A stretch of 64,000 nt of DNA from Xenorhabdus hominickii (lineage in GTDB: Bacteria; Pseudomonadota; Gammaproteobacteria; Enterobacterales; Enterobacteriaceae), in NCBI RefSeq assembly GCF_002632725.1, contig NZ_NJAI01000001.1:186001-250000 (forward strand). Direction: 5' to 3'. Shown in pieces: positions 17,959-26,234 of the stretch (its first letter is position 1; each line of letters opens with the position of its first letter). The position numbers and the translations under genes are program-made. The notes below the pieces were generated by a model that was given only the letters and a program-made list of their open reading frames with translations, did no database searches and was not told where the DNA came from.

Positions 17959-18876
17959 TTATTCGCCCTCAATATTCTGGTAATACACCTGCTTAATATA
18001 ACGCCCTCGCCCGTCACCATGCCCTAAATCCATCGAGACCAGTGCCAGCGCTTCCCGCTCGCTGAATCCTTGCGCTATATAATGCTCCCCAGATTGCTGA
18101 GCAAAATGATAACGCATACTGTGTGGCGCTTTATTACCGCTCAGTCCTGCACGTCTGACAATATAGCGGTAACGGTCTATGGCCTGCGTGATCGTGGGTT
18201 TATCAATCAGTTTGCCGCCACGCCCGGTCTGCTCGCGTTCAGCATAAGCAATCGCGTGTTGCAGGGCTTCCCGAACCAGTATGACCGTCTGTCTGGGGCG
18301 TCCACCTTTAGTACCGAACACCACCCGCACAGACGTATGCCCGTTTTCCAGTGCTTTCTTCCAGGTCGCTAACGATTTGTAGGCTTCCACCGCTTCTTTG
18401 GTACGCAGTCCCAGCACATACGCCAGTTGCATAACAACCGCGACACGCCGGTCTTTTTGTTCCACCTGCTGAAAAATGTCCCAGAATGCAGCCGGTACCA
18501 GCGCCATTTTCGTTCCCTAGCGGCTGGTATCCGCGATACCCAATGCCCGGTTACTCAGGCGGGCATTATCGGGATCAGCCAGCTTATGCTTTCCCGCCTG
18601 CGCTAAAATGGCTCGCAGCATCGACATTTCATTTTGCAGTGTCCGATGACTGATATTGTTGGCTTTGCGTTCAGCGATGTAGTGCTCAATATATTTCACC
18701 TTCAGGCTATCCATTTGGCGGAGTTTGATGCCATTGTCTTTCAAATAATCAAGGAAGTGCCGGGCAATCCGCGCCCGATCCGCCACCGTAACAAAACTTC
18801 CGCCTGCCTGTCGGGCATGCGTGATAAAAACTTTTCTGAACAGCTCAACCTTTGAACGTGTCGATCCCTGCGCCAT
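17959..18876 (-). pseudogene. ICE tyrosine integrase with in-frame amber codon
   Basis: A XerC/D-like tyrosine recombinase of about 305 residues, read in one frame with a single TAG at 18517-18519. The N-terminal part (118876-18520 region, from the ATG at 18876) is the SAM-like core-binding domain ('YIEHYIAERKANNISHRTLQ'). The C-terminal part is catalytic: Arg in 'GLRTKEAVEAY', Lys in 'FGTKGGRPRQ', 'PHSMRYHFAQQ' (His-x-x-Arg), 'DLGHGDGRGRYIKQVYYQ' with the conserved His and nucleophile Tyr candidates. The stop falls at 'DTSR*GTK', between the domains. In MPF-G ICEs a gene of this type lies beyond the transfer region, and the upstream leader carries a STAXI-like RNA, which fits. Without suppression it yields only the DNA-binding half, although the downstream half has its own ATG (18507). 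Confidence 0.8.
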
Positions 18877-19289
18877 TCTCGCCTCTTCTGCTACTTTGCG
18901 TTTGTTTTATTCATTTTTAGTCGTTTTTAAAACAATTCCCTGCGTGTCGGTTCAGGTTCACCGTTCCGTGGTGCGTCAGACAATGTGTAGCAGGGCGAGA
19001 TTGTGTTGAGTTATTGCAGGAGCTCGCGACGTGCTCAGCACAGCGATGACATGCTCCCCGTTCAGTGCCTGATCTCATCAGGATGAACGCCTCATTATCT
19101 TGACGTGATTCATTTCTCCTTAATTTTTACTGCATCAGCCTGCAATCAGGCAGTGGGTTGAAAATCCGATAGGACAATCGTTTATCCATCAGACAACAGG
19201 GTGGTTAATAGTCTGTTTTACGTGGTTTCACTGAGTAATGCGGGATTCAAATCGGTCGTAAAGCCAGACCGGATGGGCTATGGACGTTT

Positions 19290-19343
19290 GCCGCTTTGCG
19301 GCGTCACTTGGTAATCGCTGCGCTTCAACACAAGTGACGCCGC
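19290..19343. repeat. 13-bp perfect inverted repeat with a competing hairpin
   Basis: GCGGCGTCACTTG (19298-19310) and CAAGTGACGCCGC (19331-19343) form a perfect 13-bp stem with a 20-base loop. GCCGC-TTT-GCGGC (19290-19302) overlaps the first arm, so two alternative structures exclude each other. Candidates are an oriT-type hairpin, a single-strand origin, or an attenuator. Confidence 0.65.
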
Positions 19344-19511
19344 ACAATATTCGGGACGTTTACCGTGATGAACTGAAAATACAGATAAATGTTGTACTGA
19401 TGAGAATGGTCTCATTCAGCGTAAGACAGGGCCTGTTTTGCTCTGTTGTGTGAATAGCCGGTGAATAACACCGGGAAACTTTCATCCTCAGACGATGGGT
19501 TAGGTGTCCGG

Positions 19512-19597
19512 GGATATCTGCTCCCAAAAGTGCACAGATGTACCGCAATGCTTGCACTCCCTTTCAGGCTACGGGAATTTTTTTGCCCCTTGGAGGT
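19512..19597 (-). ncRNA. STAXI-like structured RNA, copy 1
   Basis: This segment matches 58341-58430 closely in sequence and structure. Shared blocks are 'CAGATGTACCGC', 'GCACTCCCTTTCAGGCTACG' and ATCTGC at the other edge, with variable bases in between. In the minus-strand RNA, AUCUG/CAGAU closes a loop and AGUGCA can pair with UGCACU inside that loop, a pseudoknot. I recall a published motif named STAXI for its neighbours (SSB, topoisomerase, antirestriction, XerDC integrase). This copy lies upstream of a XerC/D-like integrase and the other upstream of the DUF3577/ssb operon. The name is from memory. Confidence 0.6.
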
Positions 19598-19819
19598 GAT
19601 GGGCACTTTGATAATTACTAATGGAGATGCTAACAGTTATACATGAAACGAGCAAATTTTTGCTCTATCATACTCATCTCACGAATTTTCTTCTGAACAA
19701 ATCGACTAAGGCTCATGATGTTAGTCTTCAAATGAAAAAACTATTGCACACATAAGCCAGACCATGGAAATAAGAGCTATTGTAGTGTCGAATAATGTTC
19801 CATTTTTTCACTATCAAAA

Positions 19820-21007
19820 TTATCTATCTGTTGCTGAATTAATTTCCTGATAACTAATAGGTACGTTCCATCTTTTTATATCTTCTTTATTGAAGGCAAT
19901 ACACCATTCAGCGTCTTCCTGAAGCGCTTTCCTAACCTTATTATCATAATCAGTATTGCCCGGAATAAATTTCCAACTCTCTTTATATGCTTTAGTAATT
20001 TCTGAAGGACACATAAGCTGAAACTCACCAAATGAAAATATAGAAACCGCTCTGATAGCAATTTTCCCTGTATCCTCAACTTTCCAACTTATCCATACAC
20101 CTTTATCAAAAAGGTTCTGAGGATATTCTTTTTCATCTACCAAATAAGTATGAGGTGTAAAATCACTGATCCCTGAAAGTTTCATTACAGAGTGAACAAA
20201 CATAACCGGGATAACAGTAATAAAGTATGACATCACTAACATTATGGCAAATGCCAGCGCGATCGGAACAGTAACTTTCTTGACTAATTTTTCACCATTA
20301 TTCATTCGTATAAAAACAACCCCAGGAAACATAGTAACTATATAAAAAGCATAAGAAATAGCCACAAACCCAATAACTTGATAAGTATCTCCCATTAAAT
20401 CAGGAAATTTCATTGAATCAGAAAACAATGATATAGGAATAATTTGACTATAAGATAAAACAGAAATAAAAAAAGGAATCAATAAATAAATTCTAAATTT
20501 ATATTTATTTTTTATGGTGTTTGATTTGATTCTTAACTCTTGATTTAATATTTCTTTATTCATAAGGTAAGACACAATTGATATACTAACTACCAAAATA
20601 AAAAATGAAGAAAGAATAATTATGTGAAAAACACTACTAGGATCATCAAAGATAAATACACTCAATGCAATAATTATTGGAGTGAAAAACCCACTTACCA
20701 TAAGTATCGTTATGAGATTATTTTTTATATTATCATAATAAATAAAGTGTTTATTTTCTGCCGGTATGAAAAGAGATAATAGCCAAGACCCCATGAAGAA
20801 AATAATCAAAAAAAACGCCATGTTAATAATAAAAGAAAACACAAGAATATTAAACATATTTTTGAAACTGACAGATTCGTTAAATATATCCAAACGTCCC
20901 ATCCTATTAAGGAAAAACCAAATAATAACTATTGATATGATAGAGGAAATTGATGACATTGGTAAAACTGAGATGCCAATTTTTTTTAGAAGTTTATTAC
21001 ATTCCAT
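19820..21007 (-). CDS. Polytopic membrane protein of unknown function
   Basis: A 395-residue protein with about seven hydrophobic segments (near residues 12-32, 50-78, 96-118, 128-148, 175-195, 210-228, 245-275) and a soluble C-terminal domain of about 120 residues ('GVWISWKVEDTGKIAIRAVS', 'EDAEWCIAFNKEDIKRWNVP'). I recognise no family. It is far more AT-rich than the conjugation genes on either side, so it was probably acquired separately. Position between the TraG-like gene and the integrase leader is a usual cargo site. It could be a defence or exclusion protein, but nothing proves this. Confidence 0.65.
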   Translation of the reverse strand: MECNKLLKKIGISVLPMSSISSIISIVIIWFFLNRMGRLDIFNESVSFKNMFNILVFSFIINMAFFLIIFFMGSWLLSLFIPAENKHFIYYDNIKNNLITILMVSGFFTPIIIALSVFIFDDPSSVFHIIILSSFFILVVSISIVSYLMNKEILNQELRIKSNTIKNKYKFRIYLLIPFFISVLSYSQIIPISLFSDSMKFPDLMGDTYQVIGFVAISYAFYIVTMFPGVVFIRMNNGEKLVKKVTVPIALAFAIMLVMSYFITVIPVMFVHSVMKLSGISDFTPHTYLVDEKEYPQNLFDKGVWISWKVEDTGKIAIRAVSIFSFGEFQLMCPSEITKAYKESWKFIPGNTDYDNKVRKALQEDAEWCIAFNKEDIKRWNVPISYQEINSATDR

Positions 21008-21223
21008 AATTTAAAATCCAATAGTGTGAAACGACTCACAATGCGTTAAAAGTAATAAGTAAATTTATTAGATTAATATAACATAAAACACAATAATATG
21101 AGTTGATATTGTTATTCATTCCAAACAAGATGATTTTATAAAAGACATGATAGCCCCAGTGAAATGTAAATATTCTCGAAAAAATATTCCTGCTCCAGAT
21201 ACAGAAAAAACGGCCTCACAATT

Positions 21224-22738
21224 TTATTTTCCTTTGGATATCATCTTTTGCAGCACCAACTGTCCAAACATACCCGCAGATTGCCTGACCTGCCCCACGC
21301 CCTGGCTCATCATCCCTGCCATATCCCCCATCCGCACGCCGGCCCACGCTAATGCGCCCAGCCAGACCATCGGCAGGACGATAAACAGCGTCCCCATCAC
21401 CAGCCCCATGATTAAATCGTCCGAGGTATTCTGAATACCCGCCAGATTAAACAGGCTGTGGGTGTCTGAGCCGTACAGGGCTTCCAGTAAATGGCTGTCC
21501 AGCCAGCGCGCCAGTTCCCACCAGAAGGTCAAAAAATTCAATGCGAAAATCACAAATGTCAGCGTGAAGATGGTCTTAAATTCATAGGCCGCAAACAGCA
21601 GGATCAACGGGATTAAGATATACAACGCCATCAAAATTACCGCCTGCATCATCGGCAGCGCCTGTCGTACCGCATCGAACATCGGCATACTGAGTAATCC
21701 ACCCAATAAAGCCCCTGCGGAAGTGCCGATTCGATTAGCGCCATCCAACAAGGTGGGATCGGCACTACCACCATACCCGGCATACACATACCCGTCCTGT
21801 GAAACGCTCAGGTTTACCGGGCTGACCAGACGGCGGATCACCGCTTCCTGATAAGCCTGCGTGTTTTTCCCCAGTATTTTCAGTGTCGCTGACAGACGCA
21901 GCCACAACCCCGGATCGGCCTGCGCCAGTACCCGGTCTTTCAGACCAATCTGGGCCGTTGACCACCAAGCCTGACACGTCGGGTATCCGCCCTGCCCGGT
22001 ATACGGCCGCCCGTTATCCCGACTCTCCTGCCACGGAAAATCCGCCCGGGGGAGGCGAGATTGCAGCATCCGGTAATCCCCGGCTAAAAACGTGTGGCTG
22101 CCCAACCAGCCGATATCATTCAGGATAATAGGGTCAGTGATGTGCTCCTGATCGCGTTGTTTCCACTGATACAGGGCTAAGGCATAGCAATCGTGGGTAA
22201 AATCCTGCAATTCCGCCGCCAGTGCCGGGTTGCTGATGCGGGTGTGCTGCACGTCAAAGCGTAGTTGCCGCAGATCCGGCCGACAGGGAATGGACGCCAC
22301 CGCCGCCTGTGTCAGTCCCTTGGATAATCGGTGCACCACCGCCCACCAGAGCGGCACAGCCGCTGTCTGGTTATTCAGGCTGGATATTATTGGTGCATAC
22401 CCACCGTTATCCGGCGCTGTCGGTGTCCAGGTGCCACAGCTTTTGGCACGGGAAGTATCGTACTGAAGGGTGGTCAGGCTGACATTGACCAGCGGCACAC
22501 AACAGACCACCATCACGAAGAACGCGCCGTACAGGGTGTTTTCAATCCGGGCCAACGACTGTAACCCGGCCTGACCGTCTTCTTCGCCACACTCTCTGAC
22601 TTTCAGCCAGACCGAAATCACTTTTACCACTAACGGCAGCGTAAACAGTCCGGTCGCAATCAGGATGTGCCACAGGCCATTGTTGATGACCCAGCCGAGT
22701 AGTGTCAGAAAATATTCCAGATAGCTGTTGGCTGTCAT
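21224..22738 (-). CDS. TraG N-terminal-like conjugation membrane protein
   Basis: A 504-residue inner-membrane protein of the MPF-G transfer system. Hydrophobic segments lie near residues 10-45, 72-95, 355-420 and 440-475, with a large hydrophilic loop between, the layout of the TraG N-terminal family. In F plasmids TraG acts in pilus assembly and mating-pair stabilisation. Here only the membrane part is present, as usual for this ICE type. Its start overlaps the stop of the next upstream gene (ATGA). The last gene of the PFL_4709-4711 block. Confidence 0.85.
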   Translation of the reverse strand: MTANSYLEYFLTLLGWVINNGLWHILIATGLFTLPLVVKVISVWLKVRECGEEDGQAGLQSLARIENTLYGAFFVMVVCCVPLVNVSLTTLQYDTSRAKSCGTWTPTAPDNGGYAPIISSLNNQTAAVPLWWAVVHRLSKGLTQAAVASIPCRPDLRQLRFDVQHTRISNPALAAELQDFTHDCYALALYQWKQRDQEHITDPIILNDIGWLGSHTFLAGDYRMLQSRLPRADFPWQESRDNGRPYTGQGGYPTCQAWWSTAQIGLKDRVLAQADPGLWLRLSATLKILGKNTQAYQEAVIRRLVSPVNLSVSQDGYVYAGYGGSADPTLLDGANRIGTSAGALLGGLLSMPMFDAVRQALPMMQAVILMALYILIPLILLFAAYEFKTIFTLTFVIFALNFLTFWWELARWLDSHLLEALYGSDTHSLFNLAGIQNTSDDLIMGLVMGTLFIVLPMVWLGALAWAGVRMGDMAGMMSQGVGQVRQSAGMFGQLVLQKMISKGK

Positions 22739-23073
22739 CGTATCTCCTCAATAGTGCCTGACAGGGCATACTCACCCAGCAGGATAAACAGCAGGCTGGC
22801 CACCATCATTCGTATCAACATTGCGCGGTATTCCGGCAGATGTTTTAGCCTTTGCCAGGTTTTCTGACCTCCCCAGCTCAGTACCGCATACAGGCCTAAC
22901 CGCCAGACTAACCAGACTCCCCCGGTTTCGGTCACCCAGTCGTGAATGCGGTGAAGTTTTTCTGCCTGATGCAGCCCGACCCAGCCTGCCGCTACAGTAA
23001 TGACCATCACCACAGCGATAGCCAGTAATAACACCGCACCTTTTCTGAATACTGAATGCTTCTCTGCTATCAT
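22735..23073 (-). CDS. Small ICE conjugation membrane protein
   Basis: A 112-residue protein with three hydrophobic segments (about residues 10-30, 45-65, 80-100; 'AVLLLAIAVVMVITVAAGWV' the first). It sits between the PFL_4711 and TraG-like genes with four-base overlap to the latter, a place held by a small membrane protein in related ICEs. Its exact role in the transfer apparatus is unknown. Confidence 0.7.
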   Translation of the reverse strand: MIAEKHSVFRKGAVLLLAIAVVMVITVAAGWVGLHQAEKLHRIHDWVTETGGVWLVWRLGLYAVLSWGGQKTWQRLKHLPEYRAMLIRMMVASLLFILLGEYALSGTIEEIR

Positions 23074-23078
23074 TCGCC

Positions 23079-24518
23079 TTACCTGCGCTCACGATTGGGT
23101 GCTTCCAGTTGATAAAAACGCGCATCCGTGCTATCCGGTACCTGTTTTTGCGGATGCATGTTGATGCGCTGGGTATCCCGCTCAATGATGGTCAGGATGG
23201 CATTACGGGACAGGGCCTGTTTCAGCTGCATTTCATTCTTCAGCGCATTGATTTCCCGGTCCAGCGCGGCAATCCGGCGTTCCCCTTCTGCCAGCGCTTC
23301 TGACTGTGCCGCCGCATTGGGTTCGGACATGCCGGTGATAAGCATCCGCCGCATCAGTAACGCCGTTTCTACGGTTTCCGCCATCGCCAGCTCTCCCGCT
23401 AAACGTCCCGTCAGGGCAGCCCGGTCCTGGTCTCGCTGCAACGACTGAATGACACCTTTGGTTACCGTCAGACTGCCGGTTTTCAGTTTCGCCAGATTGA
23501 CCATCGTCGGTTTTTCCGCGCCGCTGACCAGTTTCACCAGCTGTTCCGTATTGGTTTTGGTGTGTGCTTCCAGCATCGGGGCAAATCCCGTACCCGCCAC
23601 GGTGGTGCCCGGCTGGTGTTTCTCGCCGCCACTAGTGCAGTCTGCCGCCTGAGCACAGGTACGGATGACCCGGTCGCCCAGCACACTGACCACCGCTTCG
23701 GCCGCTTCATGGGCATTGCTGAATTTACGGCAGACACTGCCTTCACACTTAAGGCTACTGACCGATGACTGGCTCAGCACCGGCAACTGATTCATCATAT
23801 TAAAGCCGGCACTGACTAAATCCCGGGTCGGGCGAATGGCACTCTGCCCCTTACCGCCCTGTCGCTGGCCGCCAATCCACGGATGCCCGCCGGCACCGGT
23901 TGCTTTGCTGCCGGCGTTATTGACACGCACCGCATCGCCATCCCCGCTGTTAACCAGGCTTTTATATTCCTGCAAAGCCGCTGACTGCGTCCATTTATTA
24001 TTCTGCGCAAAATCCATCATCTTATTGGCCATCGCCTGACAGTTGAACTGGGCTTTGTCGAACGCCACATTGGCCTGCAAGACCCCGTTGGTCAGCATGT
24101 CATACAGTCCCGGATTGGCGCGTTGGATAATCATCGCCGGCAGGCTGGCCACGGCTCCGGTGGCGCCCTGAATGACATCACTCATCAGGTTCTTGAACCC
24201 GGCCGTAATCCCGTTCAACTGGTTGCTGACCGTGGCTTTCAGGTTAAAATTGCCGCACATCAAATCCGAGCGCCAGCCCAGCTCTAATCCACCGAGAGTG
24301 GTGGAACCACTGCGACTGGCCGGTTCAGAAATCACCGAACCTCCCCCTAAGGTATAGAACAACGTATCAGACACCGCACCGCTGGCGTCTGCCCCATAGC
24401 CCAGTGCACTGCGGTTCACCTGCGGTAAGGTCAGGGACAGCCCGGTGGCATTGGCCTGTTCCGAAGTGATGACCAGTCCACCGACTATCAGCCATAACGC
24501 GTTTTTTTTCATTATCAT
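23079..24518 (-). CDS. ICE conjugation protein, PFL_4711 family (TraH-like)
   Basis: A 479-residue exported protein with a signal peptide ('MIMKKNALWLIVGGLVITSE', cut after 'ANA'). It has the family layout: N-terminal beta-rich part 'LGYGADASGAVSDTLFYTLG', a central 'GLELGWRSDLMCGNFNLKAT', paired cysteines ('CEGSVCRKF', 'CAQAADC') and a long C-terminal helical region rich in Ala and Glu. Relatives resemble F TraH, an outer-membrane-associated component needed for pilus extension. Lies directly downstream of the PFL_4710 gene. Confidence 0.85.
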   Translation of the reverse strand: MIMKKNALWLIVGGLVITSEQANATGLSLTLPQVNRSALGYGADASGAVSDTLFYTLGGGSVISEPASRSGSTTLGGLELGWRSDLMCGNFNLKATVSNQLNGITAGFKNLMSDVIQGATGAVASLPAMIIQRANPGLYDMLTNGVLQANVAFDKAQFNCQAMANKMMDFAQNNKWTQSAALQEYKSLVNSGDGDAVRVNNAGSKATGAGGHPWIGGQRQGGKGQSAIRPTRDLVSAGFNMMNQLPVLSQSSVSSLKCEGSVCRKFSNAHEAAEAVVSVLGDRVIRTCAQAADCTSGGEKHQPGTTVAGTGFAPMLEAHTKTNTEQLVKLVSGAEKPTMVNLAKLKTGSLTVTKGVIQSLQRDQDRAALTGRLAGELAMAETVETALLMRRMLITGMSEPNAAAQSEALAEGERRIAALDREINALKNEMQLKQALSRNAILTIIERDTQRINMHPQKQVPDSTDARFYQLEAPNRERR

Positions 24519-24529
24519 TCATCCCTTGT

Positions 24530-25498
24530 TCAGATATCCGTACTGCTGAGAAAACGCTGTCCACGCCGCTGGCAACAACTGTAAGGCTGCCACAGGGCAT
24601 ACGCCTGATTACCATCGATTGCCGCCGTGTGTTCACCATCAGGAAACACGGCACAGGACTGACTTAACGTCGGTGATAACCGCTACCATTGATGATTTTT
24701 GATGCCGGTGTTTTCGGTGACCGATTCAGGTGGCCAGTAACCCGCGGTACGGGTGCCTTTCAGGGGCTGATAAACATGGGGTTGCCCGACACGACTAATG
24801 ATATCCGCTACCCGTTGCGCCACCACAGCCGAGGCCTTGTCATCATCGGTCTGATTAATAAACCCTGAGCGCGGATAAATATTGCCCCACATAGTGCCAG
24901 CCATCTGACTGCCCAGTTCCCGCTGACCGGGCATCAGGGCTTCCGGGTAGAACGATTCCGGCAGACCCGAGCGCCATGCCACGCTATCCAGTGTGCTGAA
25001 AAAATAAGGCATCAGCGGGGTGGCCGCACTGCGACACGAATAACCGGGGATTTGCCCGCCTATCAGGTTAGTTGCCGGATGCCCGATGGCATCGGCATAT
25101 TTGAAACGCAGACTGGTACGCCGTTGCCCGGCAATCTGGACATTATGATTACCCCCGCCGGCGTTCAGATGAGAGAACGCCCCGGTCACGGTATTTTCCA
25201 CGCCACCGGCGAGTTGACTGACCTGTGCCATTTCTGTCCATGGGTTGCCACCAGAGGCCTGATACGTGGACACCACCACTTCGGGGAGGTAATGGGTCAC
25301 CTTCACCGAGGTTTTCACGGTACAACCGTGCAGGCCACAGAGCAGCCAGTAACAGATGCCGCTGACCCGCCACTGAATGCAGGAGGGTGAAAGACTGCCG
25401 GCAACAATCTGAGCCGTATTGATGGAAGCCTGCGTCACCGGAGAAAATGCTGCTATCAGGGTGATGAGTGCAGGAAACGTCACACGTTGAAGACTCAT
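24530..25498 (-). pseudogene. ICE conjugation protein, PFL_4710 family (TraU-like), amber codon near 3' end
   Basis: An exported TraU-like protein. The open part is 271 residues with signal peptide ('FPALITLIAAFSPVTQA'), a CxxW-like 'PSCIQWRVSGICYWLLCG' and 'GCTVKTSVKVTHYLPEVVVS'. TAG at 24683-24685 ends it after 'IKNHQW'. The same frame then continues for about 50 more codons with family-like sequence ('RLSPTLSQSCAVFPDG', 'LWQPYSCCQRRGQRFLSSTD') to TGA at 24530. The conserved C-terminus therefore lies beyond an amber codon. Loss of it probably abolishes function unless TAG is read through. Its start overlaps the stop of the PFL_4709 gene. Confidence 0.8.
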
Positions 25499-25887
25499 GG
25501 TTGATATTGCTCCCTGAGTGCGCGGGCTTTTGCCACATCCGCGGTGCCATACACCACCTCCCTATCATCAAAGACCACGGCCGGATACTTTTTTACGCCT
25601 GATTGCCATGCCTGCACCACAGCACGGTAAGCCTTGATCAGTTGTTGCTCCTGCTGACGCCATTGGGAGGATTGCAGTATCACCTGTGCCTGAATAGCGG
25701 CTTGCTGCGGATTGGCGGAAAGTTGGGCAAAGAGTTGCTTTTGCTGTTGTTCAGCTTCATCCAACCAGACGATGTGACTGTCCGGCATCAGATTCACCGG
25801 CGGGTGCTGACGGTCAGTATACACCACTGTCCCCGCACTCCCTGCCCCACTCCATCCCAGCAAAAACACTAAATACAGCTTTTTCAT
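25495..25887 (-). CDS. ICE conjugation protein, PFL_4709 family
   Basis: A 130-residue exported protein: signal peptide 'MKKLYLVFLLGWSGAGSAG' and a short periplasmic domain ('VVYTDRQHPPVNL', 'YPAVVFDDREVVYGTADVAK'), the pattern of TIGR03757 proteins. These are related to the TrbC/TraW group of pilus assembly factors with a thioredoxin-like fold. First gene of the block PFL_4709-4710-4711-TraG, which runs away from the T6SS cassette. Confidence 0.8.
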   Translation of the reverse strand: MKKLYLVFLLGWSGAGSAGTVVYTDRQHPPVNLMPDSHIVWLDEAEQQQKQLFAQLSANPQQAAIQAQVILQSSQWRQQEQQLIKAYRAVVQAWQSGVKKYPAVVFDDREVVYGTADVAKARALREQYQP

Positions 25888-26234
25888 CCTCTCCGCCTCG
25901 GTTGCAAACCCTCAGACCAGCGTGAAGCAAGCCACGGTAAAAGTCAGCCCATAACTGATTTTCCGAAAATGAAAATTAACGCCCCGATTCGCTGATGCAT
26001 TTCCGACAAACCAATGTAATAACAGCCCGGATTAACCGGATGACAAAATTTGTTATGAACTTAATGAAAAATATGCCGATAAAACAGTCAGCCCATTCTC
26101 ATAATGAGCAAAAAAGGTAGGCATACCGAATGGGCTTTGCCTGTCCCTTTTCTGTCCGGATATCGGGAGGCATAAGTCAGCGAAAACCGGAAGGAGAACA
26201 ACAAAAAGCCCATGACAATAAGGAAAATGACACC
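25888..26234. other. Divergent intergenic region, transfer block/T6SS cassette junction
   Basis: No gene seen. It separates the minus-strand PFL_4709 gene from the plus-strand vgrG, so it should hold promoters for both. A small inverted repeat ATTTTC/GAAAAT lies near 25958-25976. The left junction of the inserted T6SS cassette must be here, but I see no repeat or insertion sequence marking it. Confidence 0.4.

Larger units (their letters stand above)
18877..19819. other. Long leader upstream of the ICE integrase
   Basis: About 940 bases without a credible gene. It contains hairpin CCTGAT/ATCAGG (19068-19082), GTGCT-C-AGCAC, a 13-bp perfect inverted repeat with a competing small hairpin (19290-19343), and a STAXI-like RNA (19512-19597). 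This density of structure suggests a regulatory or DNA-processing region such as a leader, oriT or replication site. Confidence 0.5.

Noticed and set aside
19412-19646. Short frames over the STAXI-like RNA
   Set aside because: They arise from the conserved RNA element, not from coding conservation.
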